From NCBI GenBank assembly GCA_020099315.1, contig CP083650.1, positions 2,356,001-2,420,000 on the forward strand: a stretch of 64,000 nt of DNA. The letters run 5' to 3'. The position numbers and the translations under genes were made by a program. The notes under the pieces are model-generated. The model saw only the letters and a program-made list of their open reading frames with translations, was not told where the DNA came from and ran no database searches. Numbering within the stretch: the first letter of the stretch is position 1; each line of letters starts with the position of its first letter. The DNA is from Citrobacter europaeus (GTDB lineage Bacteria > Pseudomonadota > Gammaproteobacteria > Enterobacterales > Enterobacteriaceae). Shown here piece after piece: positions 17,598 to 26,832 of the stretch.

Positions 17598-18479
17598 TCA
17601 GGCTCGTCGCGTTGCCAGCCAGCAAAGCAGAGAGCCTGCGCAGACCATCAGCGCACCTTGCCAGAACGAAAGCGACAGCGGGGCGCTGAGCAACACAGCG
17701 GCCAGCGCGGAGGAGAGCACCGGGGTAAAATAAGACCCAACAGCCATGACGGTCACGTTGCCGTGCAAAATGCCAATATTCCACGCAGCATAGGCAAATC
17801 CTAACGTTAACGCTGCAGTGAACATTTTAATCGTCACCGAAGTACTGAAAACCATTTGCGGTTGAGGGGTAATAAAATAGTAAACCCACAAAGTTGCTGC
17901 CGTCAGTAAAACGAACACGGTGATGCCGTTAAAGCCTTTTGCATATTTATTGGTCACCGTGCAATACGTTGCCCAGATAAAAGCGCCGAGAAAGGCGAGA
18001 AAATAGCTGAGCGGACTGCTGGCAACATTGCTGATAATTTCATCAAGGTTAAGGCCATTTTCGCCACCCAACACCCAACACACCCCGGTCAATGCGATAA
18101 TTAATCCAGGGATTACCAGCCAGGTTGTTTTTTGACCATTAAATAAAATAGCAAACAATATCGTCAGACTTGGCCAGAGATAATTAACCATACCGACTTC
18201 AATAGCCTGGTGACGAGTAGCCGCATAACCGAGAGCCAGCGCTAAACAGATTTCATAGCTAACAAAAAGCACGCTACCGGCGATTAAATAGCGAACAGGT
18301 ATTTTCCTGATATTCGGAAAGCCGACGGTAAAAATCAGTAACAGGCCGCTTAACGAAAAAATCATTGCCGCGCCGCCCGCAGGACCCAGCCCTTCACTTA
18401 CTCCACGCATGAGTCCGACCATAGTGCTCCAGAGCACTATGGCAATGAGCCCAATTAACGTTGCTTTTTGTTTTGTCAT
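17598..18479 (-). CDS. yddG: Aromatic amino acid / drug exporter YddG (DMT superfamily)
   Basis: 293 residues from ATG 18479 (MTKQKATLIGLIAIVLWSTM), the start that matches the known family N-terminus; the frame upstream to 18599 lies in promoter DNA. Ten predicted helices in two EamA repeats. YddG exports phenylalanine, tyrosine, tryptophan and, in Salmonella, methyl viologen together with OmpD. The porin gene lies immediately downstream on the same strand, consistent with that link. Confidence 0.93.
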   Translation of the reverse strand: MTKQKATLIGLIAIVLWSTMVGLMRGVSEGLGPAGGAAMIFSLSGLLLIFTVGFPNIRKIPVRYLIAGSVLFVSYEICLALALGYAATRHQAIEVGMVNYLWPSLTILFAILFNGQKTTWLVIPGLIIALTGVCWVLGGENGLNLDEIISNVASSPLSYFLAFLGAFIWATYCTVTNKYAKGFNGITVFVLLTAATLWVYYFITPQPQMVFSTSVTIKMFTAALTLGFAYAAWNIGILHGNVTVMAVGSYFTPVLSSALAAVLLSAPLSLSFWQGALMVCAGSLLCWLATRRA

Positions 18480-18569
18480 TCTGATTGTCTGTCCATGGTG
18501 CTGGCAAAAAATTAAGCTGAAATTTATAGCACTTTTATACCGTAGCGCGCTAATCAATTGCCTTTCCCA

Positions 18570-18585
18570 TACTCCCTTATGGGTA
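18570..18585. promoter_or_regulatory. NarL/NarP-type 7-2-7 site upstream of fdnG
   Basis: TACTCCCTTATGGGTA: two inverted heptamers of the TACYYMT type separated by two bases. The fdnG promoter of E. coli carries such a site for nitrate induction. Confidence 0.65.
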
Positions 18586-18632
18586 CAAAGGTTAAACAAA
18601 GTGCACTATTTAGTAGCGGAACCGTTTCGTTA

Positions 18633-18646
18633 TTGATTTGACGCAA
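18633..18646. promoter_or_regulatory. FNR-like site upstream of fdnG
   Basis: TTGATTTGACGCAA: perfect left half TTGAT, four-base spacer, imperfect right half CGCAA (consensus ATCAA). It fits anaerobic activation of fdnGHI. Confidence 0.5.
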
Positions 18647-18766
18647 AAAAAATATGGATATAGCTGATAGTTTCGTCGCGAAGTTGTACATGGCATCTTT
18701 CAGACTGCCGCGCTCGCGCAATTTGAGAGATTTCCTGTACGAACCCCTGCAAAAAAGAGGAAAGCA

Positions 18767-21700
18767 ATGGACGTCAGCCGCAGACAATTTTTTAAAATCT
18801 GCGCGGGCGGTATGGCGGGAACAACAGTAGCCGCTCTGGGTTTTGCACCCAAAATGGCACTGGCTCAGGCGCGAAACTATAAGCTGTTACGCGCCAAAGA
18901 GATCCGAAACACCTGCACATACTGTTCCGTAGGTTGCGGGCTATTAATGTATAGCCTGGGAGATGGAGCAAAAAACGCCAAAGAGTCGATTTACCATATT
19001 GAAGGGGATCCGGATCATCCGGTGAGCCGCGGGGCATTATGTCCTAAGGGCGCAGGATTACTGGATTACGTGCACAGTGAAAACCGTCTGCGTTACCCGG
19101 AATATCGCGCTCCTGGTTCCGACAAATGGCAGCGTATCAGCTGGGATGAAGCATTCACCCGCATCGCGAAGCTGATGAAAACTGACCGTGACGCCAACTT
19201 TATTGAGAAGAATGAGCAGGGCGTAACGGTAAACCGCTGGCTTTCAACCGGGATGCTATGCGCATCTGCGGCAAGTAATGAAACTGGCATGCTGACGCAA
19301 AAATTTGTGCGCTCACTCGGCATGCTGGCAGTAGACAACCAGGCGCGCGTCTGACACGGACCAACGGTAGCAAGTCTTGCTCCAACATTTGGTCGCGGTG
19401 CGATGACCAACCACTGGGTTGATATTAAAAACGCTAACGTCGTGATGGTGATGGGCGGTAATGCCGCTGAAGCACATCCGGTGGGATTCCGCTGGGCGAT
19501 GGAAGCCAAAAACAACAATGATGCCACGCTGATTGTTGTTGACCCTCGTTTTACTCGTACAGCCTCGGTGGCGGATATCTATGCGCCAATTCGTTCCGGC
19601 ACGGACATTACGTTCCTGTCCGGCGTCTTACTGTACCTGATTGAAAACAACAAAATTAACGCTGAATACGTGAAGCATTACACCAACGCCAGTCTGCTGG
19701 TGCGGGATGACTTTGCTTTTGAAGACGGTCTGTTCAGCGGCTATGACGCGGAAAAACGCCAATACGATAAATCGTCCTGGAACTACCAGTTCGATGAAAA
19801 CGGCTACGCGAAACGCGATGAAACGTTAAGCCATCCTCGCTGCGTGTGGAATCTGCTAAAACAGCACGTTTCCCGCTACACGCCAGATGTGGTGGAAAAC
19901 ATCTGCGGTACGCCGAAAGAAGACTTCCTGAAAGTCTGCGAAGTACTGGCTTCCACCAGCGCGGCGGATCGCACCACTACGTTCCTGTATGCGCTGGGCT
20001 GGACACAGCATACCGTAGGGGCGCAGAACATCCGTACCATGGCGATGATCCAGTTGCTGCTCGGCAACATGGGGATGGCAGGTGGCGGGGTTAACGCCTT
20101 ACGTGGTCACTCCAACATTCAGGGATTAACCGACTTAGGTCTGCTCTCTACCAGTCTGCCAGGTTACCTGACGCTGCCGTCAGAGAAACAGACGGATCTG
20201 CAAACCTATCTGGCTGCTAATACGCCAAAAGCGACGTTGGCCGACCAGGTTAACTACTGGGGTAACTATCCGAAGTTCTTCGTCAGTCTAATGAAATCTT
20301 TCTACGGCAATGCGGCGCAGAAAGAGAACGACTGGGGCTTTGAGTGGCTGCCGAAGTGGGATCAGTCCTACGACGTCATCAAATACTTCAACATGATGGA
20401 TAGCGGAAAAGTCACCGGCTACATCTGTCAGGGCTTTAACCCCGTTGCGTCCTTCCCGGACAAAAACAAAGTGGTGCAGTGCCTGAGCAAACTGAAGTAT
20501 CTGGTGGTTATCGATCCGCTGGTGACCGAAACCTCAACGTTCTGGCAGAACCACGGTGAATCAAACGACGTCGATCCGGCATCTATTCAGACCGAAGTCT
20601 TCCGTTTGCCATCGACCTGCTTTGCGGAAGAGGACGGCTCCATCGCCAACTCCGGCCGCTGGCTGCAGTGGCACTGGAAAGGTCAGGACGCACCGGGTGA
20701 AGCCCGCAACGACGGCGAAATTCTGGCCGGTATTTACCATCGTCTGCGCGACATGTATCGCACTGAAGGCGGTAAAGCGATAGAACCCGTTCTGAAAATG
20801 AGCTGGAACTATAAGCAGCCGGACGAACCGCACTCCGAGGAAGTGGCAAAAGAGAACAACGGCTATGCGCTGGAAGACCTCTATGATGCCAACGGCGTGC
20901 TGGTTGCAAAAAAAGGTCAGTTGCTCAACAGCTTTGCGTTGCTGCGTGATGATGGTTCTACGTCATCGTCCTGCTGGATTTATACCGGTAGCTGGACCGA
21001 GCAGGGCAACCAGATGGCCAATCGCGATAATGCCGACCCGTCAGGTCTCGGTAATACGCTGGGCTGGGCCTGGGCATGGCCGTTGAACCGTCGCGTGCTG
21101 TATAACCGCGCTTCGGCGGATCCACAGGGTAAACCGTGGGATCCAAAACGCATGCTTATCCAGTGGAACGGTACGAAGTGGACGGGGAACGATATCCCGG
21201 ACTTCAATACCGCAGCGCCAGGCAGCGGCACCAATCCGTTTATCATGCAGCCGGAAGGGCTGGGGCGTCTGTTTGCTATCGATAAGATGGCGGAAGGTCC
21301 GTTCCCGGAACACTACGAGCCGATGGAAACTCCGCTGGGTACTAACCCGCTGCACCCGAACGTGATCTCCAACCCGGCAGCGCGTCTGTACGAAGCGGAT
21401 AAGCTCCGCATGGGTACGAAACAGGACTTCCCGTACGTCGGGACGACCTATCGTCTGACCGAACATTTCCATACCTGGACCAAGCACGCATTGCTGAATG
21501 CGATTGCCCAGCCAGAGCAGTTTGTGGAAATCAGCGAAACGCTGGCGGCAGCGAAAGGTATCAACAACGGCGATCACGTGAAAGTCAGCAGCAAGCGTGG
21601 ATTTATTCGCGCAGTTGCCGTGGTGACCCGTCGTCTGCGTACTTTGAACGTCAACGGTCAGCAGGTTGAAACGGTTGGGATCCCAATCCACTGGGGCTTT

Positions 21701-21814
21701 GAAGGAGTCGCGCGTAAAGGCTATATCGCCAACACCCTGACGCCGAATGTCGGTGATGCAAACTCGCAAACGCCGGAATACAAAGCGTTTTTAGTTAACA
21801 TCGAGAAGGCGTAA
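18767..21814 (+). CDS. fdnG: Formate dehydrogenase-N alpha subunit (selenocysteine, in-frame TGA)
   Basis: One 1015-residue protein read through the in-frame TGA at 19352-19354, which encodes selenocysteine 196 (context DNQARV-U-HGPTVAS). A conventional reading would split it at this codon. N-terminal twin-arginine signal SRRQFFK targets the folded enzyme to the periplasm. The [4Fe-4S] motif is CTYCSVGCGLL, followed by the bis-MGD molybdopterin domains. It oxidises formate to CO2 and passes electrons to FdnH. The stretch after the TGA (GGACCAACGGTAGCAAGTC) can fold as the SECIS stem-loop needed by SelB. GAGGAAAG precedes the ATG. First gene of fdnGHI. Confidence 0.97.
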
Positions 21815-21827
21815 GGGAGGCGAACAT

Positions 21828-22712
21828 ATGTCTATGGAAACGCAGGACATCATCAAAAGGTCCGCAACAAACTCCATCACGCCGCCGCCTCAGGCCCGTG
21901 ATTATAAAGCGGAGGTCGCGAAGCTGATCGACGTTTCCACCTGTATAGGCTGTAAAGCTTGTCAGGTGGCATGCTCAGAGTGGAACGATATCCGCGATGA
22001 AGTCGGCCACTGCGTCGGGGTGTATGATAACCCCGCCGATCTCAGCGCCAAGTCCTGGACGGTGATGCGGTTTACCGAAACCGAACAGAACGGCAAGCTG
22101 GAGTGGTTGATTCGTAAAGACGGCTGTATGCACTGTGAAGATCCGGGCTGCCTGAAGGCATGCCCGTCTGCCGGAGCTATCATCCAGTACGCCAACGGGA
22201 TTGTCGATTTCCAGTCAGAACACTGTATTGGCTGCGGCTACTGTATTGCCGGGTGTCCATTTAATATTCCGCGCCTCAATAAAGAGGATAACCGCGTGTA
22301 TAAATGTACGCTGTGTGTGGACCGGGTCAGCGTCGGGCAGGAACCTGCCTGCGTGAAGACTTGTCCGACCGGAGCAATACATTTCGGCACTAAGCAGGAA
22401 ATGCTGGAAATGGGCGAACAGCGCGTGGCAAAACTGAAGGCTCGCGGTTTCGAACACGCCGGTCTCTACAATCCGGAAGGTGTGGGTGGTACGCACGTTA
22501 TGTACGTTCTGCATCATGCCAACCAGCCGGAGCTGTATCATGGCCTGCCGAAAGATCCGCAGATCGATACCTCTATCAATCTGTGGAAAGGGGCGCTGAA
22601 ACCGCTGGCCGCTGCCGGATTTATCGCCACCTTCGCCGGGCTGATTTACCACTACATTGGTATCGGCCCGAATAAGGAAGTGGACGACGACGAGGAGGAT
22701 CATCATGAGTAA
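21828..22712 (+). CDS. fdnH: Formate dehydrogenase-N beta subunit (iron-sulfur)
   Basis: 294 residues. Four ferredoxin-type cysteine groups: CIGCKACQVACSEWND, CMHCEDPGCLKACPS, CIGCGYCIAGCPFNIPR and CTLCVDRVSVGQEPACVKTC. These conduct electrons from FdnG to the haems of FdnI. A single C-terminal membrane helix (LAAAGFIATFAGLIYHYIGI) anchors it with the active domain on the periplasmic side. Starts 13 bases after fdnG and overlaps fdnI by eight bases. Confidence 0.97.
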   Translation: MSMETQDIIKRSATNSITPPPQARDYKAEVAKLIDVSTCIGCKACQVACSEWNDIRDEVGHCVGVYDNPADLSAKSWTVMRFTETEQNGKLEWLIRKDGCMHCEDPGCLKACPSAGAIIQYANGIVDFQSEHCIGCGYCIAGCPFNIPRLNKEDNRVYKCTLCVDRVSVGQEPACVKTCPTGAIHFGTKQEMLEMGEQRVAKLKARGFEHAGLYNPEGVGGTHVMYVLHHANQPELYHGLPKDPQIDTSINLWKGALKPLAAAGFIATFAGLIYHYIGIGPNKEVDDDEEDHHE

Positions 22713-23361
22713 GTCGAAAATGATTGTGCGCACGAAGTTTATCGACCGCGCCTGTCACTGGACGGTGGTGATCTGCTTCTTCCTGGTGGCGTTGTCGGGG
22801 ATTTCTTTTTTCTTCCCGACTCTGCAATGGCTGACGCAGACCTTCGGTACGCCGCAGATGGGACGCATTTTGCACCCGTTCTTCGGCATACTGATCTTCG
22901 TGGCGCTGATGTTCATGTTTGTACGCTTTGTTCACCACAACATCCCGGATAAAAAAGATATCCCGTGGCTGAAAAACATTGTGGAAGTGCTGAAAGGCAA
23001 TGAACATAAAGTGGCGGATGTGGGCAAGTACAATGCCGGGCAGAAAATGATGTTCTGGTCAATCATGAGCATGATTTTCGTGCTGTTGATTACTGGTATC
23101 ATTATCTGGCGTCCGTACTTTGCGCAGTTCTTCCCGATGCAGGTTGTGCGCTATAGCCTGCTGATCCATGCGGCGGCGGGGATTATCCTGATGCACGCCA
23201 TCCTCATCCATATGTATATGGCATTCTGGGTGAAAGGATCGATTAAAGGCATGGTTGAAGGGAAAGTGAGCCGTCGCTGGGCGAAGAAACATCACCCACG
23301 CTGGTATCGCGAAGTTGAAAGACAAGAAGCGAAAAAAGAGAGCGAGGAAGGGGTTAACTAA
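22705..23361 (+). CDS. fdnI: Formate dehydrogenase-N gamma subunit (cytochrome b556)
   Basis: 218 residues from ATG 22705 (MSKSKMIVRTKFIDRACHWT), with GAGGAGGATC as ribosome site inside the end of fdnH; the longer frame from 22657 is not needed. Four membrane helices. Histidines in the RACHWT, LHPFFG and LLIHAAAGIILMHA helices match known haem and menaquinone-site ligands. It reduces menaquinone at the cytoplasmic side, making the formate-nitrate loop electrogenic. Confidence 0.95.
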   Translation: MSKSKMIVRTKFIDRACHWTVVICFFLVALSGISFFFPTLQWLTQTFGTPQMGRILHPFFGILIFVALMFMFVRFVHHNIPDKKDIPWLKNIVEVLKGNEHKVADVGKYNAGQKMMFWSIMSMIFVLLITGIIIWRPYFAQFFPMQVVRYSLLIHAAAGIILMHAILIHMYMAFWVKGSIKGMVEGKVSRRWAKKHHPRWYREVERQEAKKESEEGVN

Positions 23362-23382
23362 CTCCTGACGTTCCCTGTACGT

Positions 23383-23413
23383 AATGGCGCTACCGATGTA
23401 GCGCCATTTTTTT
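23383..23413 (+). terminator. Intrinsic terminator of fdnGHI
   Basis: Perfect 11-base arms AATGGCGCTAC / GTAGCGCCATT, CGAT loop, then a run of T. Confidence 0.92.
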
Positions 23414-23490
23414 GCCAAAAAAACGTCATGTTTCTGTCATCTGCTGAACGTAAGGTGTTGTCTTTCCAATAATAGAAGAGTTAAAAGACA

Positions 23491-24093
23491 ATGCATCTGG
23501 TGAAAAAATTACTCGCAGTCAGCCTATTTCTTTGTGCATCCGCTCAGGCGCAGAATGTCCTCGAATTTCCGCAGCCGGAGAATAACCCGGAAGAGTTTTA
23601 TGCCGTGACCGAAATCCCGGCAGGTGGAATAATCAAATATGAAACTGACGCCAAAACCGGTTTTATCATTGCCGATCGCTTCCAGTCCATGCCGGTTGCC
23701 TATCCCGCCAACTACGGTTCTCTGACCCAGTCTTTAGCCGGTGACGGCGACCCGCTGGATGTTATCTTTTATACCCGCGCGCCGCTGACTCCGGGAACGT
23801 TGATTAAGCTGCGCGCTATTGGCGTACTGAAGATGATCGACGGCGGTGAAAAGGACGACAAAATTGTTGCCGTTCCGGCCAGTAAAATTGACCCTACTTA
23901 TGACAACATCAAAGAGCTGAGCGATCTGCCAAAGATTGAAGTTCAACGTCTGGAATCTTTCTTCCGCGTGTACAAAGATCTGCCGGAAGGGCGCAAGAAG
24001 GTCGAATTAAACGGTTTCAACGATGCCGCTACGGCGAAGCAAGAGATCAAACAGGCCTGGGAGGCCTGGAAAGAGAAAAAACCGCAGCAATAA
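23491..24093 (+). CDS. Exported family I inorganic pyrophosphatase
   Basis: 200 residues with a clear signal peptide (MHLVKKLLAVSLFLCASAQA, cleavage after residue 20). The remainder is a family I soluble pyrophosphatase: IPAGGIIKYETDAKTGFIIA, YPANYGSLTQS, and the metal signature DGDPLDV at residues 85-91. The fold hydrolyses pyrophosphate to phosphate with Mg2+. The housekeeping enterobacterial enzyme Ppa is cytoplasmic and lacks a signal, so this is a second, periplasmic version. The gene stands alone between fdnI and higA, with its own promoter. The physiological source of periplasmic pyrophosphate is unknown. Confidence 0.88.
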   Translation: MHLVKKLLAVSLFLCASAQAQNVLEFPQPENNPEEFYAVTEIPAGGIIKYETDAKTGFIIADRFQSMPVAYPANYGSLTQSLAGDGDPLDVIFYTRAPLTPGTLIKLRAIGVLKMIDGGEKDDKIVAVPASKIDPTYDNIKELSDLPKIEVQRLESFFRVYKDLPEGRKKVELNGFNDAATAKQEIKQAWEAWKEKKPQQ

Positions 24094-24098
24094 TTAGC

Positions 24099-24127
24099 AT
24101 GCCGGATGGCAAAAGTTGATCCGGCAT
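24099..24127. repeat. REP element
   Basis: ATGCCGGAT ... ATCCGGCAT inverted repeat between the convergent pyrophosphatase and higA genes. Confidence 0.75.
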
Positions 24128-24137
24128 TCAACTTTTA

Positions 24138-24425
24138 TCATTGTACTGCCAGCTTACGCAGGCGTGAAATATCCACGCTTTTTTGGGCCTCTGCCAGACT
24201 CCAGGTATTTTGCAGGTTTAACCACATTTCGGGTGAACTGCCAATCACCACAGAGAGTTTAATCGCCATCTCAGGCGTCAGGGCCGCTTTCCCGGTTAAT
24301 AGTCGACTTGCCGTTGAAGGTGCAATTTCCATAGCCCTGGCAAACTCGCGCAGGCTGACATTGAGTTCGTCCAGCGCTTCCTGAATGATATCCCCAGGAC
24401 GGGGATGATTTGCCATCTTCATCAA
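24138..24425 (-). CDS. higA: HigA-type antitoxin (XRE helix-turn-helix)
   Basis: 95 residues. HigA/VapI family: PRPGDIIQEALDELNVSLRE followed by FARAMEIAPSTASRLLTGKA and LTPEMAIKLSVVIGSSPEMW. It neutralises HigB and represses the pair through its HTH. The start overlaps the higB stop (ATGA), so toxin and antitoxin are translationally coupled with the toxin first, the usual HigBA order. E. coli K-12 keeps only the antitoxin-like gene yddM near this place (recalled). Confidence 0.9.
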   Translation of the reverse strand: MMKMANHPRPGDIIQEALDELNVSLREFARAMEIAPSTASRLLTGKAALTPEMAIKLSVVIGSSPEMWLNLQNTWSLAEAQKSVDISRLRKLAVQ

Positions 24426-24700
24426 TGATAGTCCTCGTAGTCCAGTATGTACGCATCGCCATTGACGAATTCAAACGTAATACGCCAGTTACCTGAAACA
24501 GTAATTGCCCATATGCCGTCACGCTCACCCACCAGAGGATGTAGCTTATAGCCGGGCATATTGATATCTGTAACCTTACTTGCCGCATCAATAACGGCAA
24601 GCCTGTGTCGTAATCGTCGGACATGCTTCGCCATAACGCCTGATGTTCGCCCATAAAGAAACAAATCGCGCAATCCTTTGTGTCTGAAGTTCATGATCAT
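24422..24700 (-). CDS. higB: HigB-type toxin (RelE superfamily mRNA interferase)
   Basis: 92 residues from ATG 24700, with AAGGAAG six bases upstream; ATG 24694 is the alternative. RelE/HigB fold: FRHKGLRDLFLYGRTSGV, then LRHRLAVIDAASKVTDIN, LHPLVGERDGIWAITVSGNW and RITFEFVNGDAYILDYEDYH, the characteristic C-terminus. The toxin cleaves mRNA on the ribosome. No truncation, so the pair looks functional. Confidence 0.9.
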   Translation of the reverse strand: MIMNFRHKGLRDLFLYGRTSGVMAKHVRRLRHRLAVIDAASKVTDINMPGYKLHPLVGERDGIWAITVSGNWRITFEFVNGDAYILDYEDYH

Positions 24701-24713
24701 CCATATCTTCCTT

Positions 24714-24748
24714 GTTCCTTCAAGAGGAACATTACCATTAATGTTCCT
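24714..24748. promoter_or_regulatory. higBA operator
   Basis: Perfect 10-base arms AGGAACATTA / TAATGTTCCT with a CCAT spacer at 24725-24748, plus a third half-site GTTCCT at 24714-24719. It lies directly upstream of higB and is the natural HigA operator. Confidence 0.72.
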
Positions 24749-24845
24749 TTAAGCGCAACACCAGGATTGCGATGTTTTAAATTTTGCGGCGAATGTGCAA
24801 AAAGAAAAAGGGAGAAGGGGAATATCTGGAAAGCGTCACGCAAGA

Positions 24846-24915
24846 ATTGCCGGATGACGGGCCTACACGCGCATTTTGCTGATGTAGGCCGGATAAGCTT
24901 GCGCCATCCGGCAAT
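24846..24915. repeat. Paired REP (BIME)
   Basis: Outer arms ATTGCCGGATG / CATCCGGCAAT with an inner GGCCTACA / TGTAGGCC pair. It lies just after the ABC-F stop and may protect or end that transcript. Confidence 0.82.
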
Positions 24916-24920
24916 GCGGT

Positions 24921-26636
24921 TTACTCCAGTTGTGAGTTCAGACGCTCAATCTCCTTCCGCCATTGTGCCTGTAACAACGGCTTTTGATGTTTTGGCTTGC
25001 GCGCAAGATCGTCGGCCAGACGTTGCTCCAGCTCGAGGAGTTGTTCCAGCAATCCATCGCTGTCAACGCTGATTTCGGACCTCGCTTCGACCACCGTTTT
25101 GGGAACAGTTATCTCAGAGGATGTTTCCCGAATACGCGCATTGACCGCGTCCAGATCGTGCCATTCGCTCAGTTCGCCATTGTCGATTAACCAAAACCGG
25201 TTACAGCTTTGGCTGATAAGCTGACGGTCATGACTGACCAGCAACACGCCGCCGTTATAGCTCTGCAGCGTTTCTGCCAGCGCTTCTTTACCTTCCATAT
25301 CCAGATGGTTGGTCGGTTCATCGAGCATTAGCAGGCTGTAGCGCGCAAGCGTCAGACCCACAAACAGCAGCCGGGATCGTTCACCGCCGCTTAATGTACT
25401 GACTCGCTGCGCATGTCGGACCCACGGAAAACCCGCGCTAATCAGCGCCATCTTGCGAATCTCCGGCTGCGGGGCAAACGCTTCCAGCGCGTCAAATAAC
25501 GAATCGTTGTCTGCGAGCTGATGCAGCGTCTGGTCGTAATACCCCAGCGTAACGCGCGGGTGTAACACCAGTGAAGGTGATGCCATCTGTGACTGAAACT
25601 GTTGCCAGATAAGCCTTAACAGCGACGATTTCCCGCAACCGTTACGCCCGACAATCGCCACGCGATCGCCACTTTTTAACCGGATACCGGCAATGGAAAA
25701 CAGCGTATCAGCGCCGGGAGCAGGGGCTACGGACAGATTTGTCATCTCCAGCAAACGATCCGCACGCAGAGCATCCCCCTGCAATGTTAGCGTCCACTGA
25801 CTCCCTGACGTCACTTCCGTCTGTACCTCTTTCAGGCGTTGTACCTGTTTTTCCATCTGTTTGGCCTTGCGGGAGAGATCTTCGTTGTCGTAGACCCGCC
25901 CCCAGGTAGCCAGCCGCCTGGCGCTGGCGGCCACACGGTCGATCTCCTTTTGTTCAGCCTTATGGCGCAAAGCATCGCTGACGTCTCTTTCTGCCAGCGC
26001 CTGACGCGCCGCGCTACAGGGCAGATCAAAAGCATGGAGAGTGCGATCGCGCAAGATCCACGTTCCGTGAGTCACCGCGTCCAGCAGCTGCGGGTCGTGA
26101 GAAACCACCACAAAACTGCCAGACCAGTTCTGTAAGAACTGTTCCAGCCACAGTAATGTGGGCAAATCCAGGTGGTTACCCGGCTCATCCAGCAGCAGTA
26201 AGTCAGGATTTCGCATCAGCGCCCGCGCTAATAGCAGACGCGTATGTTGGCCGCCGCTCAGCGTTTGTGCTGTCAGGGATAAATTCTCCGGCGTGAACCC
26301 CATTTCGGCAAGCAGTGCTTCAACCCGCCACTGCTGAGCTGCGCGTTCATGCTCGGGAAGTTGAGCGAGAACGGCTTCCTGCAGCGTAAGCGGCAGTATA
26401 TCGTCAGGTAGATGTTGTTCCACACGAGCGAGATGACAGTGATTCGCCTGCGCGATTGCCCCACTGGTGGGCGAGATCGTGCCGTCGAGCAGTTTTAACA
26501 GCGTGCTTTTGCCACAGCCGTTGTAACCGATAAGCCCGATGCGGTCGCCTTTTTTCAGGGTAAAGGAAAGATCGTCGAATAGCGTGCCGAATGCCGTATC
26601 AACGTGTAAGGATTGTGCGGTTAGTAATGTGCTCAT
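24921..26636 (-). CDS. ABC-F family ribosome-associated ATPase
   Basis: 571 residues: two ABC ATPase domains on one chain, no membrane segments. First Walker A GYNGCGKSTLL, signature TLSGGQHTRLLLARAL, Walker B LLLLDEPGNHLDLP; second Walker A GRNGCGKSSLL, signature TLSGGERSRLLFVGL, Walker B LLMLDEPTNHLD. Between them lies a charged linker (about residues 210-300) of the type that reaches toward the peptidyl transferase centre. The C-terminus is a charged coiled coil. ABC-F proteins rescue or protect ribosomes, some giving antibiotic resistance. It does not read to me as EttA, Uup, YbiT or YheS. The first Walker B has G in DEPGNHLD where the family usually has T. A leader ORF and hairpins precede it (see separate entries). 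The ribosome site is weak (GAG only). Confidence 0.88.
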   Translation of the reverse strand: MSTLLTAQSLHVDTAFGTLFDDLSFTLKKGDRIGLIGYNGCGKSTLLKLLDGTISPTSGAIAQANHCHLARVEQHLPDDILPLTLQEAVLAQLPEHERAAQQWRVEALLAEMGFTPENLSLTAQTLSGGQHTRLLLARALMRNPDLLLLDEPGNHLDLPTLLWLEQFLQNWSGSFVVVSHDPQLLDAVTHGTWILRDRTLHAFDLPCSAARQALAERDVSDALRHKAEQKEIDRVAASARRLATWGRVYDNEDLSRKAKQMEKQVQRLKEVQTEVTSGSQWTLTLQGDALRADRLLEMTNLSVAPAPGADTLFSIAGIRLKSGDRVAIVGRNGCGKSSLLRLIWQQFQSQMASPSLVLHPRVTLGYYDQTLHQLADNDSLFDALEAFAPQPEIRKMALISAGFPWVRHAQRVSTLSGGERSRLLFVGLTLARYSLLMLDEPTNHLDMEGKEALAETLQSYNGGVLLVSHDRQLISQSCNRFWLIDNGELSEWHDLDAVNARIRETSSEITVPKTVVEARSEISVDSDGLLEQLLELEQRLADDLARKPKHQKPLLQAQWRKEIERLNSQLE

Positions 26637-26735
26637 TGTTGCTTACTCAAGAGTTACAGGCGTGAAAACGCCTCGTCAAACATCGCTGACGATAACCCGG
26701 TAAGCCCGAGAGAAGGGGATTTAGAAGTTAGCTTC

Positions 26736-26780
26736 GCTCAAGCAGAAGTTATCGCAGCACGATACCGATAACGCTTGAGC
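26736..26780 (-). promoter_or_regulatory. Attenuator-like hairpin overlapping the leader ORF stop
   Basis: Read on the minus strand: GCTCAAGC (26780-26773) plus GTTATCG (26772-26766), 11-base loop, CGATAAC (26754-26748), four-base bulge, GCTTGAGC (26743-26736). That is 15 exact base pairs. The stop codon of the leader ORF lies within the CGATAAC arm. A second GTTATCG copy at 26696-26690 can pair with the same CGATAAC, giving an alternative fold. CTTGAG near the ABC-F ribosome site could also pair with the CTCAAG of the first arm. Confidence 0.65.
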
Positions 26781-26832
26781 ACTGGCGATCGCCAAAAGCA
26801 TGTGAAACGATAAAACGTTCACAGTACAGCAT
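26749..26832 (-). CDS. Putative 27-residue leader peptide of the ABC-F gene
   Basis: ATG 26832 follows a very strong ribosome site (AAAAGGAGGATACTT, AGGAGG seven bases upstream), far stronger than that of the ABC-F gene itself. The peptide begins MLYCERFIVSHAFGDRQCSS and ends VIGIVLR, with stop TAA at 26751-26749. The stop is 112 bases before the ABC-F ATG and lies inside a long hairpin. Short upstream ORFs of this kind control several ribosome-protection and methylase genes by antibiotic-induced stalling. The ORF is too short to judge by homology; the evidence is ribosome site plus RNA structure. Confidence 0.6.
   Translation of the reverse strand: MLYCERFIVSHAFGDRQCSSVIGIVLR

Noticed and set aside
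19352..19354. Nonsense mutation in fdnG
   Set aside because: The codon position and context are those of selenocysteine 196 in formate dehydrogenase-N, and the frame stays intact after it.
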